From Ensifer adhaerens (GTDB lineage Bacteria > Pseudomonadota > Alphaproteobacteria > Rhizobiales > Rhizobiaceae), in contig NZ_CP118611.1 in NCBI RefSeq assembly GCF_028993555.1, positions 1,234,001 through 1,298,000 on the forward strand: 64,000 bases of DNA. The letters run 5' to 3'. Made by a program: the position numbers and the translations under genes. The notes beneath the pieces were generated by a model that saw nothing but the letters and a program-made list of their open reading frames with translations, had not been told where the DNA came from and ran no database searches. This document shows, piece by piece, positions 46,079 to 55,090 of this stretch (the first letter of the stretch is position 1; every line of letters begins with the position of its first letter).

Positions 46079-46517
46079 ACGGTGGTTTTCTGAGATCGAC
46101 AGAAGGCTGAAACCGCAAGCTGTGCGGCCGGACACTTCAGGTCTATCGGCAGCAGCCACGGGCGAACAGTCGTCGGACAGCGCCGGCGCCACCACTCTCG
46201 CCTGTAACTGTCCCTAATCAGATAGGATGAATTGCGCGCCAATCGGGCAGATGTACCATACGCGGCTGTGGTTGCTTCGGAGGCGTGACGACCACACTGC
46301 ATCTCGAGCCTCTGCCCGCTTGGCAGAGGCCCCTCTTCCAGCGAACACTGCTTGCTCGGTGAAGGCGGGCCGACAGTTGCGTCTGGACCGGAGAGAACTG
46401 ATCCCTTGCCTCGCGGGGGCCGAACCCAAACGGTCAGCGAGGACCAAGAATTCCACGCCGTTAGCGTTGCAAGTGCATTGTAATTTAATTCTCAGCAACT
46501 TGAGAAGGATCGTTGCG
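46079..46517. other. non-coding region upstream of the OmpA/DUF2092 gene
   Basis: About 440 bases with no supported gene. An open frame continues upstream from the OmpA/DUF2092 gene to 46227, but its sequence is arginine-rich and signal-peptide logic places the real start at 46518. The last 60 bases are AT-rich and probably hold the promoter. Confidence 0.5.
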
Positions 46518-47774
46518 ATGTCGAGTGCGCCAGCCTGCCTGCCTGATTGCGGAAAACTCCTCAACCTCCGCAGGACAATCAGCCAAGATATATCGATCAA
46601 GAGACGCCTCGCTCGGGGAGCCCTTGCGCTCCTTGTTCTTTCCGCCGCGCCAGGTGCGTGGGCCCGGGACACGGGCGGCGCAAATATGCAGCACAGCAAG
46701 GAAGCTTTGCAGCAGGCGTTACAGACACGAGAACAGTACGATATGCCAGGCCTGCGCTTCGCCATAGCAAAGTCCACCTTGCGGGCAGGCGCAGAACAGC
46801 TTCTTGACGACATTGTTGCCGTGCTCAAGAAGTTCCCTGACTGGAGCTTGAGAATTGTCGTCCACACCGATGCGAGCGGCAATGCGGAAACCAACCAACG
46901 CCTTTCTCAAGAACGTGCCGACATGATCAAGGCGGCGCTGGTCAAAAGAGGAATTTCCGCTGACAAGCTGATGGCCACCGGTGCCGGTCAGACTATGCCA
47001 GTTGCCAGCAACAAGACGGCTGAAGGTCGGGCTCTCAACCGTCGGGTCGAACTCATGAGAGTTACCGACTCGCCCGAGGCCAAGAAATTACTGAAGGCCA
47101 TGTCGGACTACCTGGCCTCTCAGAAGGCCCTGTCGTTCAGCTATGATGCCAATCTTCAGGTCGTCACCAACACGGACCAGAAGCTTGGGCTATCGAGTTC
47201 CGGCACCGTGAACCTTAGCCGGCCAGACCGGGTGCATACGACCCGTTCGGGCGGATTTGTCGATACCGAGACCTTGTTCGACGGAAAAACGCTCACGCTT
47301 CTTGGAAAGAACATCAACAAGTACACACAGGTGGAAATGCATGGGACGGTCGATCAGCTGATAGACGAGTTGAAAGACAAGCACGGACTGCCGTTGCCAG
47401 CTGCAGACTTGCTGATGACCAATTCATATGAGGAGTTGATGAAGGGCGTCTATGACTCCAAGGATCTGGGAAGCGGCGTCGTCAACGGCAAGGAGTGCGA
47501 TTCCCTTGCCTTCCGTAAGGACGACGTGGACTTCCAGATCTGGGTGGCGCATGGCGATCAACCGTACCCCTGCCGGTTGGTCATCACCTCGAGCAAGGTC
47601 AAGGGCGAGCCAGAGTACAGCATCCAGATCAGGGACTGGAAATCGGGGAATGACGTGGCCGCGGATGATTTCGCCTTCAAGAATGCGACGAATGCCGAAA
47701 AGGCCGACGTGAACGCCCTCAAGCAGAGTTTGAGTGAACTGCCGGATAATTTCGTGGTGGGAGATGAAAAATGA
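46518..47774 (+). CDS. OmpA-like domain fused to DUF2092, exported
   Basis: 418 residues. The start at 46518 has AAGGA 8 bases upstream and places a basic-then-hydrophobic signal segment (IKRRLARGALALLVLSAAPGAWA) near residue 30-52. An OmpA C-terminal domain follows (about 80-180), with RIVVHTDASGNAETNQRLSQERA and GRALNRRVELM, which binds peptidoglycan. The rest is a DUF2092 domain (FSYDANLQVVTNTDQKLGLSSSGTVNL, FDGKTLTLLGKN), a LolA/LppX-like fold found in outer-membrane or periplasmic proteins. The fusion suggests a wall-anchored periplasmic protein that binds a lipid or hydrophobic ligand. It is coupled to the next gene by a 4-base overlap. Confidence 0.85.
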   Translation: MSSAPACLPDCGKLLNLRRTISQDISIKRRLARGALALLVLSAAPGAWARDTGGANMQHSKEALQQALQTREQYDMPGLRFAIAKSTLRAGAEQLLDDIVAVLKKFPDWSLRIVVHTDASGNAETNQRLSQERADMIKAALVKRGISADKLMATGAGQTMPVASNKTAEGRALNRRVELMRVTDSPEAKKLLKAMSDYLASQKALSFSYDANLQVVTNTDQKLGLSSSGTVNLSRPDRVHTTRSGGFVDTETLFDGKTLTLLGKNINKYTQVEMHGTVDQLIDELKDKHGLPLPAADLLMTNSYEELMKGVYDSKDLGSGVVNGKECDSLAFRKDDVDFQIWVAHGDQPYPCRLVITSSKVKGEPEYSIQIRDWKSGNDVAADDFAFKNATNAEKADVNALKQSLSELPDNFVVGDEK

Positions 47775-47983
47775 GCTTCTGTAAACGCGCGGGGTTCGTC
47801 TGGCTCGCCTTGGCCGCCCTACTCTGCATCGGCGAATTGGCAACCGACACGCCAAGCATAGCGGACCTGAGCTTCGTCACCCCTGCCATTGCCAGAGTTG
47901 GCCGGCCATTGACGCCGGTTAGCGTGGCAGGGGTCGCTCGCCGGACCGCGCGACGTTGTGCCGCCGGTGTCTATTACTGCTAG
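47771..47983 (+). CDS. small secreted protein coupled to the DUF2092 gene
   Basis: 70 residues. An N-terminal hydrophobic segment (FVWLALAALLCIGELA) suggests export or membrane anchoring. The mature part has GRPLTPVSVAGVARRTARRC and ends CAAGVYYC, with two late cysteines that could form a disulfide. The ATG overlaps the preceding stop by 4 bases, which supports a real, co-translated gene. I recall similar arginine-rich tails next to DUF2092 genes, but no function is known. Confidence 0.65.
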   Translation: MSFCKRAGFVWLALAALLCIGELATDTPSIADLSFVTPAIARVGRPLTPVSVAGVARRTARRCAAGVYYC

Positions 47984-48070
47984 GCAATGCCAGGTCCGAA
48001 CCTCCGGCGATCGCCGTCAGTCCAGTGACGCATCCTGAACGTGTTGGCCTGGCGGTGCGCGGAGATCACC

Positions 48071-48892
48071 CTAGAACGTCGGGGGCGTGTTGACCCAGAG
48101 CAACACGGTTTCGCCGTCGTGCCGGTTCGTCCAGGCATGGCGCCTCTTGCTCTCGAAGTACAGGGAATCGCCGACGCCGAGGTCGTAGAACTGATCGCTG
48201 TCGAGGATGAACTCGACCCGGCCGGACAGCACATAGACGAACTCCTCGCCCTCATGCCGGTAGGCGCCCTCACTGGAAGCCCCCGGCTCCAGCACGAAAC
48301 GGTGGCAATCCATCTGATTGCGGCCATCGGCGAGGAGCTGCACGGTCACGCCCGGTGTCGTGCGCGGCCATGTCCGCCATTCGCCGGCCCGCACCACAGC
48401 GCGCGCATCGGCCTCTTCCTCACCCGACAGACTGGAGACCGTCGTCCCGAAATACTCCGCGATGTTGTGCAACACGGCGACCGAAACACCCTGCGAGGTG
48501 CGTTCGAGCGTCGAAAGCACCGATGCGGCGATGCCGATATCGCCAGCAACCTGCTCCAGCGTCTTGCCCGCGGCGTGCCTCAGACTACGAAGTTTGCGTC
48601 CCACCTGGTTGTCGGAACCCTCCCCCGCTGGTGATCCTGCCTGATCGTCTGCGGATACCTCCGCCTCCAGCGACTCGCGGATCGCCGCCGGGTTCAGGCC
48701 ACGTTCCGCCCGGAACCAAGCGATGCGCTTCAGCCTCGCGAGATCACCCTCCGTATATTGCCGATGTCCTGTCGGCGAGCGCTCGGGCACGACCAGCCCT
48801 TGCGTCTCCCACAGCCTCAACGTCGAAGCGGAAACCCCCGCCAGACGCGCCGCCTCGGCAACCTTGTAGCGCACCGCGCCCATTCTTTGCAT
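48071..48892 (-). CDS. MerR-XRE-cupin three-domain transcriptional regulator
   Basis: 273 residues. Residues 8-75 are a MerR-type helix-turn-helix (YKVAEAARLAGVSASTLRLWETQGL, TGHRQYTEGDLARLKRI). About 95-155 is an XRE-type helix-turn-helix (VGRKLRSLRHAAGKTLEQVA, STLERTSQGVSVAVLHNIA). About 190-270 is a cupin (GEEFVYVLSGRVEFILD, LGVGDSLYFESKRRHAW) that should bind a small effector. Two separate DNA-binding domains in one chain are uncommon. The gene is divergent from gabT across 219 bases and very likely regulates gabT/gabD. Confidence 0.88.
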   Translation of the reverse strand: MQRMGAVRYKVAEAARLAGVSASTLRLWETQGLVVPERSPTGHRQYTEGDLARLKRIAWFRAERGLNPAAIRESLEAEVSADDQAGSPAGEGSDNQVGRKLRSLRHAAGKTLEQVAGDIGIAASVLSTLERTSQGVSVAVLHNIAEYFGTTVSSLSGEEEADARAVVRAGEWRTWPRTTPGVTVQLLADGRNQMDCHRFVLEPGASSEGAYRHEGEEFVYVLSGRVEFILDSDQFYDLGVGDSLYFESKRRHAWTNRHDGETVLLWVNTPPTF

Positions 48893-49062
48893 CCTTCACT
48901 AACTGTCGGCGCTGGCACGAATCCATGTCGCGCCAAAGTGCCGGCAACCTTAGCCACCGCGATCGAGATCTGACAAGAACGGCGCATCAGCACCCGTGGT
49001 GTCTCGATCACCAAATTTGATTTGCAATCGACTGTGAAAGGTGTACCACTTCCAGAATAAAC

Positions 49063-49079
49063 TTGCAGAAAAAATGCAA
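49063..49079. promoter_or_regulatory. inverted repeat upstream of gabT, candidate operator
   Basis: TTGCA (49063-49067) and TGCAA (49075-49079) with a 7-base A-rich spacer, 33 bases before the gabT start. A further TTGCAA half-site occurs at 49022-49027. This is a candidate binding site for the divergent MerR-XRE-cupin regulator. Confidence 0.45.
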
Positions 49080-49111
49080 TATATTAACTCCAGACGTGAC
49101 AGGAACGCGCC

Positions 49112-50380
49112 ATGACCACCCTCACCGACCGCAAGAACGCCGCTATCTCGCGCGGCGTCGGCATGACCACCCAGATCTACGCCGAGCGCGCGGAAAACTC
49201 GGAAATCTGGGACAAGGAAGGCAACCGTTACATCGACTTCGCCTCCGGTATCGCGGTCGTCAACACGGGTCATCGCCACCCGAAGGTCGTTGAAGCGGTC
49301 AAGGCGCAGATCGATCGCTTCACCCACACCTGCCATCAGGTCGTGCCTTACGAATCCTACGTGCACCTCGCCGAGCGCCTGAACGCTCTGACGCCGGGCA
49401 ACTTCGCCAAGAAGACGATCTTTGTGACCACCGGTGCCGAGGCCGTCGAAAACGCCGTCAAGATCGCCCGCGCCTCGACCGGCCGCCAGGCGGTCATCGC
49501 CTTCTCGGGCGGCTTCCACGGCCGGACCTTCATGGGCATGGCGCTCACCGGCAAGGTCGTTCCCTACAAGGTTGGCTTTGGCGCGATGCCGGGCGACGTC
49601 TTCCACGCCCCCTTCCCGATCGAACTGCACGGCATCACCACCGAACAGTCGCTCGCCGCGCTTAAGAAGCTCTTTGCCGCCGATGTCGATCCGGGCCGCG
49701 TCGCCGCGATCATCCTGGAGCCCGTGCAGGGTGAAGGCGGGTTCTACCCCGCTCCTGCCGCCTTCCTGAAGGCGCTGCGCGAAATCTGCGACCAGCACGG
49801 CATTCTTTTGATCGCCGACGAAGTCCAGACCGGCTTTGCCCGCACCGGCAAGATGTTCGCCATGGACCACCACGAAGTCGCGCCTGACCTCATCACCATG
49901 GCAAAGAGCCTCGCCGGCGGCTTCCCGCTGGCCGCCGTTACCGGCCGCGCCGAAGTCATGGACGCGCCTGCCCCCGGCGGCCTTGGCGGCACCTATGGCG
50001 GCAACCCGCTCGGCATCGCCGCCGCGCATGCGGTTCTTGATGTCATCGCCGAGGAGAAGCTCTGCGAGCGCGCCGAGCATCTCGGCGGTCGGCTCAAGCA
50101 GCGCCTCGCCGCGATCCGCGAGCAAGCGCCCGAAATCGCCGACATCCGCGGCCCCGGCTTCATGAACGCCGTCGAGTTCAACGACGTGAAGACCAATCTG
50201 CCGAGTGCCGACTTTGCCAACAAGGTGCGCCTGATCGCGCTGGAAAAGGGCCTGATCCTCTTGACCTGCGGCGTGCATGGCAACGTCATTCGCTTCCTGG
50301 CGCCGATCACCATCCAGGACGAGGTCTTCGCCGAAGCGCTCGACATTCTCGAAGCGTCGATCCTCGCCGCGCGTGGTTGA
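49112..50380 (+). CDS. gabT: 4-aminobutyrate aminotransferase
   Basis: 422 residues, full length. Class III PLP aminotransferase: FASGIAVVNTGHRHPKVVEAV, TTGAEAVENAVKIARA, DEVQTGFARTGKMFA, the PLP lysine in ITMAKSLAGGFPLAAV and GGLGGTYGGNPLG. It moves the amino group of GABA to 2-oxoglutarate and gives succinate semialdehyde, the substrate of the next gene product. It is divergent from the MerR-XRE-cupin regulator. A RIME-like repeat lies between gabT and gabD, with a short hairpin (CGCCCG/CGGGCG, 50381-50394) directly after the stop. Confidence 0.95.
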   Translation: MTTLTDRKNAAISRGVGMTTQIYAERAENSEIWDKEGNRYIDFASGIAVVNTGHRHPKVVEAVKAQIDRFTHTCHQVVPYESYVHLAERLNALTPGNFAKKTIFVTTGAEAVENAVKIARASTGRQAVIAFSGGFHGRTFMGMALTGKVVPYKVGFGAMPGDVFHAPFPIELHGITTEQSLAALKKLFAADVDPGRVAAIILEPVQGEGGFYPAPAAFLKALREICDQHGILLIADEVQTGFARTGKMFAMDHHEVAPDLITMAKSLAGGFPLAAVTGRAEVMDAPAPGGLGGTYGGNPLGIAAAHAVLDVIAEEKLCERAEHLGGRLKQRLAAIREQAPEIADIRGPGFMNAVEFNDVKTNLPSADFANKVRLIALEKGLILLTCGVHGNVIRFLAPITIQDEVFAEALDILEASILAARG

Positions 50381-50411
50381 CGCCCGAACGGGCGACCGCT
50401 AACGCGATTGT

Positions 50412-50520
50412 CTGCTGCATAATTCCTTAAATCGGGATCGACTTGAGGGCAAAATTGTGCAGCAGTTCAAAGTGCTTGGCGTATCTTGAAGGACGCGCGG
50501 CGCGGCAGATGCTGCGCGTC
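50412..50520. repeat. RIME-like intergenic palindromic element
   Basis: 109 bases built of two palindromes. The first has CTGCTGCATAATT (50412-50424) facing AATTGTGCAGCAG (50453-50465), with one T-G wobble, and further inner pairing (CCTTAA.. with ..TTGAGG). The second has GACGCGC (50492-50498) facing GCGCGTC (50514-50520). Size and two-palindrome design match the rhizobial intergenic mosaic elements (RIME, described as 106-112 bases). The transcript would fold strongly, which may affect gabD expression from gabT. Confidence 0.7.
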
Positions 50521-50627
50521 AATCCAGACATGTGAAGCTCGGGTGCCGACATCAATCGGCCTCCGCAAAAACAAGCAAAAGCGGGCCTGCCGCCTCACGG
50601 TGGGCCATCGCCGGAGGATGCCCGCCC

Positions 50628-52103
50628 ATGACCTTGCCCCCCGCCTTGACCAAGCACCTGCGCGCCGCCGACCTATTCGCGCCGCTACACACCATTGCAC
50701 ATGCCGCCGCCGGCTGGACCAGCGCAACCTTCGACGTCTTTAACCCGTCGACCGGCGAGCTGCTGGCAACCCTTCCAGACATGGGTATCGAAGAGGCGCA
50801 TGCGGCGATCGAAGCCGCGGCAAAGGCGCAGGTTCTCTGGGCGGCAAAGCCCGCCAAAGATAGAAGCGCGGTGCTTCGGCGCTGGCACGACCTGATCGTG
50901 CAACATGCCGACGACCTCGCGGCGATCCTGACCGCCGAAATGGGCAAGCCGATCGCAGAATCGAAGGGCGAAGTGCTGCACGCCGCAGCCTATGTCGAGT
51001 GGTATGCGGAAGAGGCCAAGCGCATCTATGGCGAGACCTTCCCGGCACCTGCCAACGATCGGCGCATGCTCGTCATCAAGCAACCCGTGGGCGTCGTTGG
51101 CACCATTACGCCCTGGAACTTCCCGGCCTCGATGATCGCCCGCAAGATCTCGCCGGCGCTTGCCGCCGGCTGCACCATCGTCCTGAAGCCCGCCGAGCAG
51201 ACACCGCTCGTTGCCGGCGCCATGTTCGTGCTAGCCGAAAAGGCCGGTTTCCCCATGGGCGTCGTCAACCTGCTCTATGCCTCGGAAGGCGCTGCGATCG
51301 GCCGTGAACTCTGCAGCAATCCGAAGGTGCGCAAGATCAGCTTCACCGGCTCGACCGAAGTCGGGCGGCTGTTGATGCGGCAGTGCTCCGACCAGATCAA
51401 GAAAGTCAGCCTGGAGCTTGGCGGCAACGCCCCGTTCATCGTCTTCGACGACGCCGACATCGACGAGGCCGTGGATGGCGCCGTTCAGGCGAAGTTCCGC
51501 AATGCCGGCCAGACCTGCGTGTCGGCAAACCGCATCTATGTGCAATCGGGCGTCCACGACGCCTTTGCCGAGAAATTCGTCAAACGCGTCGCCGAGCTCA
51601 CTGTCGGCGACGGCTTCACCCCGGGCATCACCATCGGCCCGATGATCGACAAGCACGCGATCGAGAAGATCGAGGCCCATGTCGCCGACGCCGTTTCCAA
51701 AGGGGCCAGGGTGCGTGCCGGCGGCCACAGGATCGGCACCTCAGGCACCTTCTTCGAGCCGACCGTACTAACCGGCATTTCGACCGATATGCGGGTCGCC
51801 CAGGAAGAAACTTTCGGTCCGATCGCTCCGATCATCCGCTTCGAGACCGCCGAGCAGGTGATCGCGGAAGCCAATGACACGATCTATGGTCTTGCCGCCT
51901 ATTTCTACGCGGAGAACCTGAAGCGGGTCTGGCATGTGGCGGAAGCGCTGGAATACGGCATGGTCGGCATCAACACCGGCCGCATGTCGTCGGAAGCCGC
52001 CCCCTTCGGCGGCATCAAGCAATCGGGCATCGGCCGCGAGGGCTCCCGCCACGGGCTCGAAGACTATCTCGAGATGAAATACCTCTGCATGGGCAACATC
52101 TGA
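50628..52103 (+). CDS. gabD: succinate-semialdehyde dehydrogenase
   Basis: 491 residues from the ATG at 50628, which has GGAGG 10 bases upstream. An aldehyde dehydrogenase of the GabD group: TPWNFPASMIARKISPAL, FTGSTEVGRLLM, catalytic Glu in SLELGGNAPFIVFDDAD, catalytic Cys in NAGQTCVSANRIYV and SGIGREGSRHGLEDYLE. It oxidises succinate semialdehyde to succinate with NAD(P)+. With gabT it completes GABA catabolism into the TCA cycle. It converges on fabI with a 22-base gap. Confidence 0.95.
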   Translation: MTLPPALTKHLRAADLFAPLHTIAHAAAGWTSATFDVFNPSTGELLATLPDMGIEEAHAAIEAAAKAQVLWAAKPAKDRSAVLRRWHDLIVQHADDLAAILTAEMGKPIAESKGEVLHAAAYVEWYAEEAKRIYGETFPAPANDRRMLVIKQPVGVVGTITPWNFPASMIARKISPALAAGCTIVLKPAEQTPLVAGAMFVLAEKAGFPMGVVNLLYASEGAAIGRELCSNPKVRKISFTGSTEVGRLLMRQCSDQIKKVSLELGGNAPFIVFDDADIDEAVDGAVQAKFRNAGQTCVSANRIYVQSGVHDAFAEKFVKRVAELTVGDGFTPGITIGPMIDKHAIEKIEAHVADAVSKGARVRAGGHRIGTSGTFFEPTVLTGISTDMRVAQEETFGPIAPIIRFETAEQVIAEANDTIYGLAAYFYAENLKRVWHVAEALEYGMVGINTGRMSSEAAPFGGIKQSGIGREGSRHGLEDYLEMKYLCMGNI

Positions 52104-52125
52104 CCCAAGCAGACTTAGACGGCGG

Positions 52126-52911
52126 CTAATCGATGATGTGGTAGCCGCCGTCGACATAAAGCACCTGCCCCGTTATCAGCCGGGCGGCATCATGCGCCAG
52201 GAAAGCCGTCGCGACCCCAACGTCGTCGATGTCGACGAGTTCGCGGGACGGTGACTTGACCTTGGTCTTTTCGAGCAGCGCGTCGAATTCCGGGATGCCG
52301 GAGGCGGCGCGCGTTGCAAGCGCTCCGGGCGAAATCGCATGGACACGGATGCCCTTCGGGCCAAGTTCGGCCGCCAGATAGCGCACCGCACTTTCGAGCG
52401 CCGCCTTGGCGACGCCCATGATGTTGTAGTTTTCGACCACCACCTGTGAGCCATGATAGGTCATGGTGAAGAGCGTGCCGCCGTTCTTCATCAGCGGCTC
52501 GGCGAGATGCGCCATGCGGATGAAGGACCAGCAGGAAATGTCCATGGTCTTCAAGAAACCGTCGCGCGGCACGTCGACCACGCGACCGCCCAGCGTATCC
52601 TTCGGCGAAAAGGCGATCGAGTGCACGACGAAGTCGAGCTCACCCCAGGTTCTCTCGATCTTCTCGAACACCGCCTCCATCTGACCCGGAACGGCAACGT
52701 CGAGAGGCATCAAAATCGGCGCTTCGATTTCACGCGCCAACGGTTCCACATGGGGCTTGGCCTTGTCGTTCAGATAGGTGACTGCGACCTCCGCCCCGAA
52801 GGCGTGGAAGGCACGGGCGCAGCCCCAGGCGATCGACCGGTCGTTGGCGATGCCGACAATCAGACCCTTGCGGCCGTCCAGAAGTTTGGCCTTTGCGACA
52901 GGAATGGACAT
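52126..52911 (-). CDS. fabI: enoyl-[acyl-carrier-protein] reductase (NADH)
   Basis: 261 residues. FabI signatures: GLIVGIANDRSIAWG at the N-terminus, DFVVHSIAFSP, and the active-site pair Y162-x6-K169 in NYNIMGVAKAALE, then GIRVHAISPGAL and QVLYVDGGYHI. It carries out the last reduction of fatty-acid elongation. Here it is the last gene of the DUF3141-pta-ackA operon, 17 bases after ackA, so it is probably a second FabI copy for a special condition, such as low oxygen or storage metabolism. The frame is open well upstream inside ackA; the start at 52911 is the FabI consensus start. Confidence 0.93.
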   Translation of the reverse strand: MSIPVAKAKLLDGRKGLIVGIANDRSIAWGCARAFHAFGAEVAVTYLNDKAKPHVEPLAREIEAPILMPLDVAVPGQMEAVFEKIERTWGELDFVVHSIAFSPKDTLGGRVVDVPRDGFLKTMDISCWSFIRMAHLAEPLMKNGGTLFTMTYHGSQVVVENYNIMGVAKAALESAVRYLAAELGPKGIRVHAISPGALATRAASGIPEFDALLEKTKVKSPSRELVDIDDVGVATAFLAHDAARLITGQVLYVDGGYHIID

Positions 52912-52928
52912 GGATTGTCTCCGGTGAA

Positions 52929-54113
52929 TCAGGCAGCACGGGTTTGGAGGAGTGCCAGCGTGTGGCGCGCGATCATCAGTTCCTCGTCGGTCGGAATGAC
53001 GTAGAGTGCGACGCCGCTTGAAGGCGTGGAGATCAGCGTAGTACCCGCTGCGTTCGCCGCCGGATCGAGTTCGGCCCCGAGCCAAGTAAGGTTCTCTGCG
53101 ATGCGGGCGCGGATCGGCGCCGAGTTTTCGCCGACGCCCGCCGTGAAGACGAAGGCATCGATACCGGCAAGCGCGGCCGCGAGCATGCCGGCATTGAGCC
53201 CGCAGCGATAGAGGAAATGGTCGATCGCGAGTTTGGCATGCGGATCCTCGCTGCCAAGAAGATCGCGCATGTCGTTCGACACGCCGGAGAGCCCCTTGAG
53301 GCCTGCCTCATGATAAAGCAGATCCGAGACGGCTTGCGCGCTCATGCCGCGCTGGAGGATCAGATAGAGCACGACGCCCGGATCGAGCTGTCCGGGCCGC
53401 GTTCCCATCGGCAGGCCGTCGAGCGCGGTGAAGCCCATGGTGCTCTCGATGCTGTGGCCATTGCGCAGGGCACACATCGAGGCGCCGCTGCCGAGATGCG
53501 CAACGATGACGCGGCCCCCCGCCACCTGAGGCGCGACTTCGCGCAGGCGTTCCGAGATGTATTCGTAGGACAGACCGTGGAAGCCGTAGCGCCGCACGCC
53601 ATCGTCATAATAGCTGTGCGGCATGGCGTAACAGTTCACCTCTTTCGGATGGCCGTGATGGAAGGCGGTGTCGAAGCAGGCGACCTGCGGCACATCCGGA
53701 TTGATCGCCATGGCCTGGCGGATCGGGGCCAGGTTGTTGGGCTGGTGCAACGGGGCGAGATCCTGGTAACTCGCCAGGCAATCGAGCACCGTGGCATCGA
53801 TCAGCACCGGCTCGGCATAGTCGGGGCCGCCATGCACCACCCGGTGGCCCACCGCACGCAATGTGAAGCCTTCAAGGGTGAGCAGCCAGTCCCGCGCCGC
53901 GGCAATGGCCGCCGGCAGGTCGCGGACAACGCCGGCTTCATAGCTCCGGTCGATGAGCACCGTTCCGTCGGCCGCTTTCGCTTGCAGGCGCGGTCGCGTA
54001 CCGATGCCGCCGATCTGACCCTTCACCCGGCGCTCGGGGCCGGCATCTGTGATCCCGAAGACCTGAAACTTCAGACTTGACGATCCGGCATTGACGACGA
54101 GAAGTGCGTCCAT
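52929..54113 (-). CDS. ackA: acetate kinase
   Basis: 394 residues. Acetate/propionate kinase motifs: [16 protein letters not shown] at the N-terminus, [18 protein letters not shown], the ATP/acetate segment [24 protein letters not shown], and [13 protein letters not shown] near the C-terminus. It interconverts acetyl phosphate and ADP with acetate and ATP. The gene starts 2 bases after pta. Together they give ATP from acetyl-CoA, or activate acetate. Confidence 0.96.
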   Translation of the reverse strand: MDALLVVNAGSSSLKFQVFGITDAGPERRVKGQIGGIGTRPRLQAKAADGTVLIDRSYEAGVVRDLPAAIAAARDWLLTLEGFTLRAVGHRVVHGGPDYAEPVLIDATVLDCLASYQDLAPLHQPNNLAPIRQAMAINPDVPQVACFDTAFHHGHPKEVNCYAMPHSYYDDGVRRYGFHGLSYEYISERLREVAPQVAGGRVIVAHLGSGASMCALRNGHSIESTMGFTALDGLPMGTRPGQLDPGVVLYLILQRGMSAQAVSDLLYHEAGLKGLSGVSNDMRDLLGSEDPHAKLAIDHFLYRCGLNAGMLAAALAGIDAFVFTAGVGENSAPIRARIAENLTWLGAELDPAANAAGTTLISTPSSGVALYVIPTDEELMIARHTLALLQTRAA

Positions 54114-54115
54114 GG

Positions 54116-55072
54116 CTACACCGCCGCAACTTGCGCAGTGCGCCGCCGTGCCGCGTAGAGCGAGGCCACGGCGCAGGAGGCGAGACGTGTGCGCACAGAG
54201 TCTGCCCGCGACGTCAGCACGATCGGCACGCGGGCACCGAGAACTATTCCGGCTGCGTCGGCATGGGACAGGAAGGTCAGGTTCTTGGCAAGCATGTTAC
54301 CGGCTTCGAGGTCCGGCACCACCAGGATCTGCGCACGGCCGGCAACTGGGGACTCTATGCCCTTGATCTTCGCAGCCTCCGGGTCGATCGCATTATCAAA
54401 CGCAAGCGGGCCTTCGAGCAGGCCACCGGTGATCTGGCCGCGCTCGGCCATCTTGCAGAGGGCTGCGGCCTCAATCGTCGACGGGATCTTCGTCGTCACG
54501 GTTTCGACAGCCGAAAGAATGGCAACACGCGGCTCGCCCAGCCCGATCGTGACCCAGAGATCAATCGCGTTCTGCACGATGTCGCGCTTGGCTTCGAGAT
54601 CCGGGAAGATGTTGATGGCCGCATCGGTGATGAAAAGCGTCTCGGCATGGCCCGGCACATCCATTATGAAGACGTGGCTGATCCTTCGATCGGTCCTCAG
54701 ACCGGTCGCGGAGGCTGCGACCTCGCGCATCAGCTCATCCGTATGCAGGCTTCCCTTCATCAGCAACTCGCCGCGGCCCTCGCGGATCATCGCCACTGCT
54801 TGCGCTGCCGCCGCATGGCTGTGCGGCACATCGACGATCTCGTAGCTTCCGAGGTCGAGCCGGTGTTCGGCAGCGACGCTGCGGATCTTCGCTTCCGGGC
54901 CGACGAGCACGGGCGTGATCAGTCCCGTCTCGGCTGCCTCCAACGCGCCGCGCAGCGAGGTTTCGTCGCAAGGGTGCGCGACAATGGTCACCGCCGGTGT
55001 TTCATCGCGCGCGGTGGCAATCAGGAGATCGTATTTGGACTGCTCAAGCGGCAGTGCGGCTACCTCGGGCAC
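54116..55072 (-). CDS. pta: phosphate acetyltransferase (short form)
   Basis: 318 residues, the short PTA/PTB form without the N-terminal DRTGG domain. Motifs: [64 protein letters not shown] and [14 protein letters not shown]. The next-gene acetate kinase and close spacing favour acetyl phosphate over butyryl phosphate, but the family includes phosphotransbutyrylases. It follows the DUF3141 gene by 18 bases. Confidence 0.9.
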   Translation of the reverse strand: MPEVAALPLEQSKYDLLIATARDETPAVTIVAHPCDETSLRGALEAAETGLITPVLVGPEAKIRSVAAEHRLDLGSYEIVDVPHSHAAAAQAVAMIREGRGELLMKGSLHTDELMREVAASATGLRTDRRISHVFIMDVPGHAETLFITDAAINIFPDLEAKRDIVQNAIDLWVTIGLGEPRVAILSAVETVTTKIPSTIEAAALCKMAERGQITGGLLEGPLAFDNAIDPEAAKIKGIESPVAGRAQILVVPDLEAGNMLAKNLTFLSHADAAGIVLGARVPIVLTSRADSVRTRLASCAVASLYAARRRTAQVAAV

Positions 55073-55090
55073 ATCGAATCTCCTTCTCGA

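Noticed and set aside
46227..46517. Upstream extension of the OmpA/DUF2092 frame by 97 codons
   Set aside because: The extension would bury the signal peptide inside the protein; the ATG at 46518 has a proper ribosome site.
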